A stretch of DNA of 40,805 nt from an uncultured Lachnospiraceae bacterium. Its GTDB lineage: Bacteria; Bacillota; Clostridia; Lachnospirales; Lachnospiraceae. Within the stretch, counting starts at the first letter, position 1. Every line of letters begins with the position of its first letter. The notes below the pieces were generated by a model. It had not been told where the DNA came from. It did not search any database and saw nothing but the letters and a program-made list of their open reading frames with translations. The DNA is taken from positions 1 to 40,805 of the forward strand of contig CAJUSJ010000033.1 in NCBI GenBank assembly GCA_910588865.1, given 5' to 3'. Shown here one piece after another: positions 1 to 8,206 of the stretch. Made by a program: the position numbers and the translations under genes.

Positions 1-1699
1 TATCCAACACCAGTGTCTTTTGCCTATTCCAGATATCAATCAGCGCCTGATCCCGGATACACATAGCGTCATTACAGACCGCGGCGTCAATCCCTGAAGC
101 GGCGAACCGGGCGAAGGCCGCGTAAGAGTGGGGACTCTCCGGGGAGGGATTTCTCAAATCCAGAAGGAAGGTCTCATGTCCCCGTGCCCGGAATTCCCTG
201 TCCAGCTGGTCCGCGAAGAAATTGAAGGAATCGATCAGGCAATAAAAGAGCGCGATCCTCAGGCGTTCCCTCTTCTTCCTGCCAGCGGAGGCACCGGGGA
301 CCGACATCAGATGAACGGGGGATTCCAGGCTGACCGGCCCTGACAGCTTTCCCCCCAGGGCCTGGTCCACCGCTCGGAACTCCTCCGGGGTAAAGGTTTC
401 TTTCAAGACCTCCACCAGTTCCCTGTATCCCGCGCTCAGCGCCGCCTGTAAGATAAAAAGCCGGTCCTTTAAGGACTGGAGCTGGTAGAAATTACTTCCC
501 AGGAAGGCCGCCGCCTCCACAGCTCCCTCTCTCCCCCTCCCGCCGGTTCCCGGGTCCCTCAGCAGCGCGGACAACATCACCATGAGGGTACTCATAAGAT
601 AGGGATTCTCTTTCAGCATCGCGGCGGAGGTTTTCACGCTCTCCTCCAGTTTCCCGTTGTTAAAGCAGCACATGGCCAGCATCTCGTAGGCCTTCAGGAT
701 ATTTCCGGAAAGGACCGCGGATTTCGCCGTATACCCATACCGTTCCAAAAGCCCCAGCGCCTTCCTCAGGTGTCGTTCCCCTGACGTATAGTCACCGCGG
801 GAACCATAGTATTGGCCCATGAGGTAATCATAATCCCCATCCTCCGGCCATCCCTCCACGGCCGCTTGGTAGACCTCCAGAAGATCCTTCTCCTCCTTTT
901 CCGGCATCAGGGTCAGGACACTCAGAAACCGGCGCGCCATCTCCGAGGAGGTGACTCCATAAACCCCTTTTCGCTCCGGCGGCATCAGGGAAAACGCCTT
1001 TCGGTAGGAAGCCTCCGCCTGGCTCAATTCTCCCATGCCCGCGTATTCATCTCCCAGATATCCGTACATTTCATAATCCCCGGGATTTTCTTTCAGCTCC
1101 TCCAGAATCATGTCAAGGTTTCTCCGGCTCCCCTGTTTCCTCTGTTTTTCCGCCTTTCCGTAACCGGTGTGAAAGATGGATAACTCACCGGTCATGTCCG
1201 CGGCCTCAATGGTCTGGCTCCCCTCCTTTTGCAGACACTCATGAATTCTTTTGCAATATCGAAGTCCCTCAAGATTGCGGAAGACGCGCAGGTGAGACCC
1301 GACCTGCAGAATTTTTCCCTCGTTATCCAGATCCACAAAAGCCGTTATCACACCGTCATAGGTGTCCGGGGGAAGCTGTTTTAAACAGGCCGGCAGCTTT
1401 TGGGCGTCTTCAGGGGAGAAGTACTCGTCCGCGTCCAAAAACACGATCCACTCACAGCGGGCTTTGCTGAGGGCATAGTTTTTGGCGGCGGAAAAGTCGT
1501 TGACCCATGGAAACTCATAGACCGCCGCCCCCATTTTCCTGGCGATTTCCATGGTCCGGTCCGTGGAGCCGGTGTCCACCACGATCCGCTCCGACACGAT
1601 CCCCTTTCCCCAGGTGAGAGCCCTCTCTATGTTCGCTTCCTCATTCTTTACAATCATGCATTGGGAGATTCCCGGCGTTACGTTCTTCCCCAACCCCAT
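1..1699 (-). CDS. Glycosyltransferase family 2 / TPR protein with a second glycosyltransferase-like C-terminal domain (3'-partial)
   Basis: The frame is open from an ATG at 1699 to the window edge, so at least 566 residues are present and the end is missing. AAGGAGG lies 3 bases before the ATG. The N-terminus matches its neighbour at 1725-3050 almost exactly: SQCMIVKNEE, then the GT2 nucleotide-binding DTGSTD and metal-binding LDADEY motifs. A helical TPR-like region follows. Unlike the 441-residue neighbour, this protein runs on past the equivalent end (about residue 430) into a new segment. That segment starts with a hydrophobic strand and reads like a second Rossmann domain (FYCLIDSFNFFADQL, then FRARGHETFLLDL). 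The pattern resembles the start of DUF3880/CgeB-type glycosyltransferases, but this is a weak assignment. Position just downstream of two flagellin genes suggests flagellin glycosylation in the cytoplasm (inference). Confidence 0.8.
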   Translation of the reverse strand, partial: MGLGKNVTPGISQCMIVKNEEANIERALTWGKGIVSERIVVDTGSTDRTMEIARKMGAAVYEFPWVNDFSAAKNYALSKARCEWIVFLDADEYFSPEDAQKLPACLKQLPPDTYDGVITAFVDLDNEGKILQVGSHLRVFRNLEGLRYCKRIHECLQKEGSQTIEAADMTGELSIFHTGYGKAEKQRKQGSRRNLDMILEELKENPGDYEMYGYLGDEYAGMGELSQAEASYRKAFSLMPPERKGVYGVTSSEMARRFLSVLTLMPEKEEKDLLEVYQAAVEGWPEDGDYDYLMGQYYGSRGDYTSGERHLRKALGLLERYGYTAKSAVLSGNILKAYEMLAMCCFNNGKLEESVKTSAAMLKENPYLMSTLMVMLSALLRDPGTGGRGREGAVEAAAFLGSNFYQLQSLKDRLFILQAALSAGYRELVEVLKETFTPEEFRAVDQALGGKLSGPVSLESPVHLMSVPGASAGRKKRERLRIALFYCLIDSFNFFADQLDREFRARGHETFLLDLRNPSPESPHSYAAFARFAASGIDAAVCNDAMCIRDQALIDIWNRQKTLVLD

Positions 1700-1724
1700 A
1701 TCCCTCCTTGTCTCTTTTTTAATG

Positions 1725-3050
1725 TTATCGGTTTAAAGCCTGTTCCACCACTTCCAGCTCCTCGGAGCCAAACCGTTCCCGGACCGCCCCGATCAACTCC
1801 TGACAACCGGTTTCCATAGCCGCCCTCAGCACGAAAAGACGGTCTTTCAAAGAGGTGAGGTCATAAAAATCCTCCAGCAGGCACACCACTTGTCTGGCTC
1901 CCTCTATCCCCTTGGACATAACCTCCTCATCTTTTGAAAAGGTTCGCAGCATCAGGGTAAGGGTGCTCATGAGATAAGAATCCTCTCTTAGCAGCAGGGC
2001 GCTGTATCGGACAGCCTCCCTCAGATTCCCCCTGTTGTGGCAGCATACCGCCAGCAGCTCATAGGCCTGGCGGATCTCTCCCGCTAGAAGCATGGACTTG
2101 CACACGGTTCCGTAAGTCTCCAGGAGTTCCAGGCCTCTTCTTAAGTGCCTTTCCCCCTTTTCCCAGTCCCCAAGGACGCAAAAGCGCCTGGCCAGAAGAT
2201 AGTCATAGTCCGCCTCCTCCGGCCACCACTCCATGGCCCGCCGGTAAACTTCCATAAGATCCTCCTCTTTGGCCCCCTGGTGGATTAACGTGTCCAAAAG
2301 CCTCAGGCAGGTCACGGAGAGGGTGATATCGTATACTCCTTTTCCTTTTTCCGGAATCAAGGAGACCGCCTTCCTCAGCGCTGTCCCCGCCGCTGACCAG
2401 TCAGCCCTGGCCATATACTCCTGGCCCAGATAACCCCACATCTCGTAGCTGTCCGGCCTTTCCTCCAGCTCCAGGAGAATCAGCCTCAAGTTTCTCCCGC
2501 TTTTCCCGCTTTCCTCCCGGGCACCATAGCCGGTGTGATAGATGGTCACGTCCCCCGTCACATCCGCGATTTGGAGAAGCCGGTTCCTGGTGGAGGTCAG
2601 ATGCTCATGGATCCTCCCCTCATACCGGAGATGCCTTTTAAAGATCCTGGTCTGGGTCCCCACATTCATCACGTTTCCCTCATCGTCCAGATTCACACAG
2701 GAGGTCAGGAGGCTTTCCGCCTCTGTGTTCTGGAGCGTCCTCACATAGTTTCGCACTTTCTCGCCATCCCCTGGGGCCAGGTACTCATCCGCGTCCAGAA
2801 AGGCGACCCACTCATACCGGGCCTTACTGATAGCGAAGTTTTTCGCGGCGGAGAAATCATCCAGCCAGGGGAACTTGTATACGATAGCCCCCATCTGTCT
2901 GGCGATCTCCATGGTCCGGTCCGTGGAGCCGGTGTCCACCACGATCTGTTCCGACACGATCCCTTTTCCCCAGGTGAGGGCCCTCTCTATGTTCGCTTCC
3001 TCATTCTTTACGATCATACACTGGGAGATTCGTACACCCGCCTTGGCCAC
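1725..3050 (-). CDS. Glycosyltransferase family 2 with TPR-like helical C-terminus, probable flagellin glycosyltransferase
   Basis: A 441-residue protein with a GTG start at 3050, preceded by GAGG at about 8 bases; there is no better ATG upstream. Residues 1-110 form the GT-A fold core: SQCMIVKNEE near the N-terminus, DTGSTD around residue 40 and LDADEY around residue 87, with the DxD-type metal site. The remainder is helical, with repeated Leu/Ala/Glu patterns of TPR type (about residues 190-430). It would transfer a sugar from a nucleotide sugar to an acceptor that the TPR part may select. It lies 25 bp upstream of its larger paralogue and behind the flagellin genes, which is the usual place for flagellin-modifying glycosyltransferases in Clostridia. 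The acceptor and sugar are inferred from position only. Confidence 0.83.
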   Translation of the reverse strand: MAKAGVRISQCMIVKNEEANIERALTWGKGIVSEQIVVDTGSTDRTMEIARQMGAIVYKFPWLDDFSAAKNFAISKARYEWVAFLDADEYLAPGDGEKVRNYVRTLQNTEAESLLTSCVNLDDEGNVMNVGTQTRIFKRHLRYEGRIHEHLTSTRNRLLQIADVTGDVTIYHTGYGAREESGKSGRNLRLILLELEERPDSYEMWGYLGQEYMARADWSAAGTALRKAVSLIPEKGKGVYDITLSVTCLRLLDTLIHQGAKEEDLMEVYRRAMEWWPEEADYDYLLARRFCVLGDWEKGERHLRRGLELLETYGTVCKSMLLAGEIRQAYELLAVCCHNRGNLREAVRYSALLLREDSYLMSTLTLMLRTFSKDEEVMSKGIEGARQVVCLLEDFYDLTSLKDRLFVLRAAMETGCQELIGAVRERFGSEELEVVEQALNR

Positions 3051-3126
3051 ATTGATTTCCTCTTTTCTCTATAATAAAATAAGGGAACAGGATTCGGTCC
3101 TATCCCCTTACAGACAAATCTAAATT

Positions 3127-3171
3127 GAAAAAAGCCATCTCACAGCCTATGGCTGGGGAAACGGCTTTTTC
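3127..3171 (-). terminator. Rho-independent terminator downstream of flagellin 1
   Basis: On the minus strand AAAAAGCC pairs with GGCTTTTTT across an inner CAGCC/GGCTG hairpin, and the 3' side ends in a T run. It lies 69 bases past the flagellin stop codon and upstream of the glycosyltransferase genes, so it should separate the two transcripts. Confidence 0.75.
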
Positions 3172-3190
3172 ACAGGCCCTGTTTATCCAG

Positions 3191-3218
3191 CCGCGGCCCG
3201 GCAGGGGCCGGACCGCGG
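3191..3218. repeat. GC-rich inverted repeat just after the flagellin 1 stop
   Basis: CCGCGGCCCGGC at 3191-3202 pairs with GCCGGACCGCGG at 3207-3218, with one mismatch and a 4-base loop. There is no T run, so it is not itself a terminator. A hairpin this stable just after the stop codon may protect the 3' end of an abundant flagellin mRNA (inference). Confidence 0.6.
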
Positions 3219-3239
3219 TTATATTTATAATCCTAATGA

Positions 3240-4052
3240 TTAGGAAAGCAGGCTCAAGATGCTCTGCGGTACGGAGTTGGACTGCGCCAGCATGGACTGA
3301 GACGCCTGCAGAAGAATGTTGTTCTTCGTGAACGCGGTAATCTCGTCAGCCATGTCAGTATCGCGGATACGGCTCTCAGCGGCAGTGATGTTCTCGGAAG
3401 ATACCTTCAGGTTGTTGATGGTATGCTCCAGACGGTTCTGAGCGGCACCGAGGGTAGCGCGGTAGGTAGAAACCTTATTGATAGCGGCCTTAACGGTGTC
3501 AATCGCACTGTTACCACCTTGAAGGGTCTTAACATCAATTTGTTTAACTCCAAGGGAGTTAGCGGTCATGGCGCTCTTATTTACGCCAATGGTCTCAGCG
3601 GCACTCGGTCCAATCTGGAAAGTCATCTTAGCCCCACCAGTCGCAATTGGCTTGATTCCGTTGAAGTCGGTGTTGTTAGCGATACGGTCAATCTCAGCGA
3701 GAAGGTCAGTAACTTCCTGCTGCAGGTTGTTTCTGGCAACAGAGTTGTAAGTACCGTTAGCGGACTGGGAAGCCAGTGTGGTAAGACGCTGCAGCATGGA
3801 GTGAGTCTCGGTCAAAGCTCCCTCAACTGTCTGGATCAGACCAACAGCATCCTGGGCGTTCTTGGTAGCCTGGTTCAGACCATTGATCTGGGATCTCATG
3901 GACTCGGAAATAGCCAAACCAGCGGCGTCATCACCGGCGCGGTTGATTCTGTAACCGGAAGACAGCTTCTCCAAGTTCTTGTTCAGGCCGCTCTGGTTGA
4001 TTCCTAAGTTTCTGTAAGAGTTAATGGCTGATATGTTATGTTGAATAATCAT
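3240..4052 (-). CDS. hag: Flagellin (major type)
   Basis: A 270-residue filament protein. The N-terminal D0/D1 region carries the flagellin hallmarks MIIQHNISAINSYRNL, LEKLSSGYRINRAGDDAAGL and LASQSANGTYN. The C-terminal D1/D0 region has ESRIRDTDMADE and ends in ASQSMLAQSNSVPQSILSLL. The variable centre is short (about residues 120-190), so this is a compact flagellin lacking large outer domains. It has no cysteine, as usual for flagellins. AGGAGG sits 7 bases before the ATG at 4052. The gene has its own sigma-28-type promoter, a hairpin in the leader and a terminator, so it is probably monocistronic and strongly expressed. Confidence 0.96.
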   Translation of the reverse strand: MIIQHNISAINSYRNLGINQSGLNKNLEKLSSGYRINRAGDDAAGLAISESMRSQINGLNQATKNAQDAVGLIQTVEGALTETHSMLQRLTTLASQSANGTYNSVARNNLQQEVTDLLAEIDRIANNTDFNGIKPIATGGAKMTFQIGPSAAETIGVNKSAMTANSLGVKQIDVKTLQGGNSAIDTVKAAINKVSTYRATLGAAQNRLEHTINNLKVSSENITAAESRIRDTDMADEITAFTKNNILLQASQSMLAQSNSVPQSILSLLS

Positions 4053-4109
4053 GGTAAATCCTCCTGATTTATATTTCTTTCCCCGGGAACCTCCCTGTCC
4101 CCAGGCTCC

Positions 4110-4140
4110 CCTTTCCGAAGAGGGCCCTACTCCGGAAAGG
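4110..4140 (-). promoter_or_regulatory. 5' leader hairpin of flagellin 1 mRNA
   Basis: On the minus strand CCTTTCCGGAG pairs with CTTCGGAAAGG to give an 11-bp stem around a short TAGGGCCCT loop. It lies between the sigma-28-type promoter and the ribosome binding site in a leader of about 120 bases. Possible roles are mRNA stabilisation or post-transcriptional control such as CsrA binding at the GGA triplets; neither is shown. Confidence 0.5.
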
Positions 4141-4178
4141 ACTGTAAAGTTTATATTTACTTCACCTTACATTCATAT

Positions 4179-4205
4179 TTATCGTCAATGTTTTCCAAAA
4201 CTTAA
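4179..4205 (-). promoter_or_regulatory. Sigma-28 (SigD/FliA)-type promoter of flagellin 1
   Basis: On the minus strand, GACGATAA at 4186-4179 is one base off the sigma-28 -10 consensus GCCGATAA. It lies 15 bases after TTAA, which stands in for the TAAA -35 element. The predicted transcript start gives a leader of about 120 bases. Confidence 0.65.
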
Positions 4206-4257
4206 GAGCTTTTTTAAATTTTTCCAAATATCTTTTTTGACCACTTTCTTTGTTCAT

Positions 4258-5109
4258 TTACCGAAGAAGGTTCATCACCATCTCCGGAAGCGAATTAGCC
4301 TGAGCGCACATAGACGCTCCCGCCTGGAACATCACATTCTCCCTGGTAAGACTGGTGAATTCATCCGCCATGTCAGTATCCCGAATACGGCTCTCAGCAC
4401 TGGTCATATTCTCGTTTGTAACGCTAAGGTTCTGATAGGTATGCTCCAAATGGCTCTGAGAAGCGCCAAATCCAGCGCGGATATCCGCAACCGCCTCTAT
4501 CGCAAGGTCAATATTCGTCATAGCCGCATTAGCCTCATCTATAGTCCTGATATTAACATCCTGAATATTAAGCCCCCACGCATTCATACGATACCTCGGA
4601 ACATCAAGAGTCTCCTCACTGGTATGGCCAATCTGAAGCGTAATATCTCCCGCATCCGCTTTCTCGGGCGGCTGAATAACTGGTAACTGCGATTCCCCAT
4701 CAAACAAAGGAACCTCATCAAAATTTGTAGTCAAACCAATCCGGTTAATCTCATCAATCAGCTGCTGCCGCTCAAAATCCAAACCTTCTCTCGCCACGGT
4801 CGTGTAAGTGCCGTTGGCAGACTGAGTAGCCAAAGTCTTCATACGCCCCAGCATAGAATGTACCTCAGCCAGAGCTCCATCTCCTGTCTGAGTAAGTCCA
4901 ATACCGTCGTTTGTATTTCTCATGGCCTGCTCCAAGCCTCGAATCTGGGTTCTCATCAGCTCGGATATCGTCAGTCCAGCCGCGTCATCACCTGCCCGAT
5001 TAATGCGGTATCCAGATGAAAGCTTCTCCAAAGACTTCTTCATCTTTCCATCCGTAATGCTTCTGTTTCTTGAAGCATTGATGCCAGCTATATTGTTCTG
5101 TATAATCAT
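4258..5109 (-). CDS. Flagellin (second, divergent paralogue with a C-terminal cysteine)
   Basis: A 283-residue flagellin starting MIIQNNIAGINASRNRS. The ATG at 5109 is preferred over an in-frame GTG at 5121, because AAGGTGG lies 8 bases before the ATG whereas GGAAG abuts the GTG. Conserved parts are LEKLSSGYRINRAGDDAAGL at residues 28-47, LATQSANGTY near 93-102 and SAESRIRDTDMADE near 237-250. It differs from flagellin 1 in a variable centre with a proline-rich patch (around 143-149) and in a C-terminus that carries Cys268 (SMCAQANSLPEM) and ends in Arg. Cysteine is rare in flagellins. It may be a minor or specialised filament subunit. It has its own promoter and is followed by flagellin 1. 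Confidence 0.93.
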   Translation of the reverse strand: MIIQNNIAGINASRNRSITDGKMKKSLEKLSSGYRINRAGDDAAGLTISELMRTQIRGLEQAMRNTNDGIGLTQTGDGALAEVHSMLGRMKTLATQSANGTYTTVAREGLDFERQQLIDEINRIGLTTNFDEVPLFDGESQLPVIQPPEKADAGDITLQIGHTSEETLDVPRYRMNAWGLNIQDVNIRTIDEANAAMTNIDLAIEAVADIRAGFGASQSHLEHTYQNLSVTNENMTSAESRIRDTDMADEFTSLTRENVMFQAGASMCAQANSLPEMVMNLLR

Positions 5110-5221
5110 ATCCGTAACCACCTTCCATTGTCACGTTGTAACGTCTATGTCTTCCTCATATGGCTTTACCACCTGGAAGCCCGGCATTACTTTCTTTGTC
5201 TTCTTCTTGCTTCTGGTTACT

Positions 5222-5248
5222 ATATCGGCGGATTTGACATGTTCATAA
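5222..5248 (-). promoter_or_regulatory. Sigma-28-type promoter of flagellin 2
   Basis: On the minus strand, GCCGATAT at 5229-5222 is an exact match to the sigma-28 -10 element. The -35 side, 15 bases upstream, is only a weak TTAT. The leader to the ATG at 5109 would be about 105 bases. Confidence 0.65.
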
Positions 5249-5354
5249 GAAAAAAATCATATTTTTCATCTGATAGGTAAATCCTCTCCTCACTTTGTTC
5301 GCCGCCGCAAGGGCCGCGAACCAGCGGGGTTCCTTCCGGATTTAAGCTATCAGA

Positions 5355-6302
5355 CTAAATTTTCCAACACGCGACAAAATGCCCCTCCCCAATTTCCCGA
5401 AGCCCCAGGCATTCCCGTTTACAGCTTTCCTCCGCGCGGGCGCACCGTTTCATAAAGCGGCATTGGTCCGGCGGGTCGATTGGGGAAGAGATTTCACCTT
5501 TCAGAAGGATCCTCTCCGGTCTCTGGCCGATTTCCGGAACCGGGATTGCTGACAGAAGGGCCTTTGTATAGGGGTGGGAGGGGTTGGCAAACAATTCTTC
5601 TGACGGTGCCTTTTCCACCAACTTCCCCAGGTACATTACGGCAATCTCATCGGCAAAATAATTGACCACAGAAAGGTCATGGGTAATGAAAATATAGGTG
5701 AGCCCCATCTCTCTCTGAAGTTTTTTCAGCAGGTTTAAAATCTGGGCCTGAATGGACACATCCAGAGCGGAAACCGGCTCATCACAGACAATGAACTTTG
5801 GTTCCATGGCCAAAGCCCTGGCGATTCCCACTCTCTGCCTCCTCCCTCCGTCCAGTTCGTGGGGATAGGTGTTGATCAGTCTCTCCGCCAGTCCCACTGT
5901 TTCCATCAGCTCCAGGACCCTTTTTTCTATCTGCTTTTTATCTTTGATGATCCCATATTCCACAATGGGCTCCCGAATAATGTGGTTTATGGTTTTTCTG
6001 GGATCCAGGGAAGAAAAGGGATCCTGGAAAATCATCTGCATTTCTTTGCGCATCCCGCGCATCTGGGCCTTTTTCAGCCTGGCAATGTCTGTGCCGTTAA
6101 AAAGGATCTGCCCAGAGGTGGGTTCCAGAAGCCGCAGAATCACCCTGCCTATGGTAGATTTCCCGCATCCGGATTCCCCTACAATTCCCAGGGTTTTTCC
6201 TTTTTCTATCCGCAGGGATACGCCGTCCACGGCGTGAAGGGTTCCTCTTGGGGTCTTAAAATACTTTTTTAAATCCTGAACTTCTAATATAGGATGGCTC
6301 AT
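5355..6302 (-). CDS. dppF: Dipeptide/oligopeptide ABC transporter ATP-binding protein (DppF/OppF type)
   Basis: A 315-residue cytoplasmic ATPase subunit that powers peptide import with DppD. Walker A is GESGCGKST near residue 40, Walker B is FIVCDEPVSALD, and the H-loop is IFITHDLSV. The C-terminal CRFMKRCARAEESC cysteine cluster is the oligopeptide-ABC C-terminal domain typical of this subfamily. The signature motif reads LDGGRRQ instead of LSGGQ, a form I recall from other clostridial DppF proteins. The ATG at 6302 overlaps the end of dppD by 4 bases (ATGA), showing translational coupling. It is the last gene of the LysR-prpF-C45-dpp locus. Confidence 0.93.
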   Translation of the reverse strand: MSHPILEVQDLKKYFKTPRGTLHAVDGVSLRIEKGKTLGIVGESGCGKSTIGRVILRLLEPTSGQILFNGTDIARLKKAQMRGMRKEMQMIFQDPFSSLDPRKTINHIIREPIVEYGIIKDKKQIEKRVLELMETVGLAERLINTYPHELDGGRRQRVGIARALAMEPKFIVCDEPVSALDVSIQAQILNLLKKLQREMGLTYIFITHDLSVVNYFADEIAVMYLGKLVEKAPSEELFANPSHPYTKALLSAIPVPEIGQRPERILLKGEISSPIDPPDQCRFMKRCARAEESCKRECLGLREIGEGHFVACWKI

Positions 6303-7306
6303 CTTTTTTTCCTTCTTTCAATGGTAAAATCCGGATTCTTGTAGTTTACGCACGCCACCTTATGGCCGTTTCCCATATCTTTTAACTCAGGGACTTCCCT
6401 GGAGCAGTCATCTGTGGCATAAGGGCATCTGGGGGCAAAGGAGCAGCCTTCTGGCAGGTCGGTGGGATCCGGCATAAGTCCTGGGATGGGTTTCAGCTCT
6501 TCTGTCCGCTTGTTGATATTGGGAAGGGAATTGAACAGCCCCTCTGTATAGGGGTGCATGGTCTCTTCGAACACAGCCTCCAAGGTTCCCTCCTCCACGA
6601 TCCTTCCCGCGTACATAACCGCCACCTGATCACAGGTCTCCGCCACAATGCCCAGATCATGGGTGATCATTACCACTGATGTGTGGTAAGTCCGGATCAG
6701 ATCTTTCATCAGCTCCAAAACCTGGGCCTGTATGGTTACATCCAACGCGGTGGTGGGTTCATCCGCGATCAGAAGCCTGGGGTTGCAGGCCAGGGCGATC
6801 GCGATAACCACTCTCTGTTTCATGCCCCCGGAAAACTGGTGGGGATATTCTGTGGAGCGGTAAGCCGGGATTCCCACCAGCTCCAGCATTTCCTCGGCTT
6901 TGTCATAAGCCTCCTGTTTTGTCACATTTTCATGGAGTTCGATGCTCTCCGCGATCTGTTCTCCTACGGTATACACCGGGTTTAAGCTGGTCATGGGGTC
7001 CTGGAAGATCATGGACACGTCTTTTCCTCTGACTTTTTCCAGCTCCCCGGGTGTTAATTTCATAATATCATGTCCCGCTACCAGGATTTTTCCACTTTTG
7101 ATCACCCCCGGAGGGTCGGGAACCAGGCGGAGAGCGGACAGCGCGGCGGTTGTCTTCCCGGCCCCGGTCTCTCCAACCAGCCCCAGGATCTTGCCTTTTC
7201 CCAGCTTGATGTCAATGCCGTTAACCGCTTGAACCGTTTCTTCCTCCAGCACATAGTGGATCACCAGATCTTCAATATTAAGTACAAGCTCCTCGGTATG
7301 TTCCAT
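6299..7306 (-). CDS. dppD: Dipeptide/oligopeptide ABC transporter ATP-binding protein (DppD/OppD type)
   Basis: A 335-residue ATPase subunit. Walker A is GETGAGKTT, the signature motif is FSGGMKQRV, Walker B is LLIADEPTTALD, and the H-loop is MITHDLGIV. The C-terminal CSFAPRCPYATDDC cysteine cluster matches the oligopeptide-ABC C-terminal domain. The ATG at 7306 is chosen over one at 7312, because GGAGG lies 8 bases before the former and only 2 before the latter. It begins 12 bases after the permease stop and overlaps dppF by 4 bases. With DppF it forms the heterodimeric nucleotide-binding pair of a peptide importer. Confidence 0.93.
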   Translation of the reverse strand: MEHTEELVLNIEDLVIHYVLEEETVQAVNGIDIKLGKGKILGLVGETGAGKTTAALSALRLVPDPPGVIKSGKILVAGHDIMKLTPGELEKVRGKDVSMIFQDPMTSLNPVYTVGEQIAESIELHENVTKQEAYDKAEEMLELVGIPAYRSTEYPHQFSGGMKQRVVIAIALACNPRLLIADEPTTALDVTIQAQVLELMKDLIRTYHTSVVMITHDLGIVAETCDQVAVMYAGRIVEEGTLEAVFEETMHPYTEGLFNSLPNINKRTEELKPIPGLMPDPTDLPEGCSFAPRCPYATDDCSREVPELKDMGNGHKVACVNYKNPDFTIERRKKR

Positions 7307-7318
7307 AGTCATTCCCTC

Positions 7319-8206
7319 CTATTTTTTCAGCTTGGGATCCAGCGCGTCCCGAAGTCCGTCCCCCAACAGATTCAAGGACAGAACCGTGACCATGATGGCC
7401 AGCCCTGGAAATAATGTCAAATACCCATAACCCCGGATAAATTTTCTTCCCGCTGACAGCATGCTCCCCCACTCCGGGTCAGGAGATGGCACCCCTAAAC
7501 CCAGGAAACTCAGGCTTGAGGCTGATATAATGGCGGAAGCTACCCGCAATGTGGTCTGCACGATAATGGGGGACAGGCAGTTGGGCAGCACATGGGACCA
7601 TATGATTTTAAATTCACTTAGCCCTATGGACCGGGAGGCCTCTATATATTCCTGGTTGCGCACAGTGAGCACCGCGGCTCTTGTAATCCTGACAAATTCC
7701 GGCACACTGGTGATCCCCACGGCCACCATCAGATTCAGCGTGCTCTGACCAAGGGCTGACACGATCGCGATTGCCATGAGAATGCTTGGAACCGCTGCCA
7801 GCATATCGCTGGCTCTCATAATCACTTCCTCTGTTTTTCCGCCGAAAAAGCCCGCGATGGACCCCAGGGTAACTCCACAGGCCAGGGCGATCATCACCGC
7901 CACCACTCCCACGGACAGGGAATACCGGCTTCCATATAAAAGGCGGCTTAAGACATCTCTTCCCACATCATCGGTTCCCATTGGATGGGCCAGACTGGGA
8001 TGCTGAAGGCGCTGAGAAATATTCTGCCCAATCACGTCTGTTTCATAGTCCAGAAATACCCCGGAAAAAACAGCGGTCAGGACAATGAGAATTACAAGGG
8101 CAAGTCCCAGCATCGCTCCCTTATTTTTCCGCATCCTGCGCCAGATCTCCGCCCCCTGGCTTCGTCTTTTGTACTTTTTTGAAACAAGCATCCTGTCATC
8201 TGCCAT
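7319..8206 (-). CDS. dppC: Dipeptide/oligopeptide ABC transporter permease (DppC type)
   Basis: A 295-residue inner-membrane permease. It starts MADDRMLVSKKYKRRSQ at 8206, 8 bases after AGGAGG; the longer open frame upstream lacks a ribosome site. It has an N-terminal transmembrane helix (GLALVILIVLTAVFSGV), the DppC-type HPMGTDDVGRDVLSRLLYG segment, and the EAA-loop region near EASRSIGLSEFKIIWSHVLPN. The C-terminus has the conserved FLGLGVPSPDPEWG and NLLGDGLRDALDPKL. It overlaps dppB by 11 bases and forms the channel with DppB. Confidence 0.93.
   Translation of the reverse strand: MADDRMLVSKKYKRRSQGAEIWRRMRKNKGAMLGLALVILIVLTAVFSGVFLDYETDVIGQNISQRLQHPSLAHPMGTDDVGRDVLSRLLYGSRYSLSVGVVAVMIALACGVTLGSIAGFFGGKTEEVIMRASDMLAAVPSILMAIAIVSALGQSTLNLMVAVGITSVPEFVRITRAAVLTVRNQEYIEASRSIGLSEFKIIWSHVLPNCLSPIIVQTTLRVASAIISASSLSFLGLGVPSPDPEWGSMLSAGRKFIRGYGYLTLFPGLAIMVTVLSLNLLGDGLRDALDPKLKK

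Noticed and set aside
2535..3074. Plus-strand open frames antisense to the glycosyltransferase genes, also seen at 1400-1819
   Set aside because: They exist only because the opposite frame is GC-rich coding DNA; the two look alike because the underlying genes are duplicates.
3423..4007. A 194-codon plus-strand open frame antisense to flagellin 1
   Set aside because: It mirrors the codon pattern of the flagellin gene, has no ribosome site and resembles no protein family.
5297..5321. GTTCGC/GCGAAC hairpin after dppF as a terminator
   Set aside because: The stem is short and imperfect in its inner part, and no T run follows on the minus strand.
5355..6302. Altered ABC signature LDGGRRQ in DppF as a sign of an inactive ATPase
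   Set aside because: All other catalytic motifs are intact and I recall this variant as common in clostridial DppF proteins.
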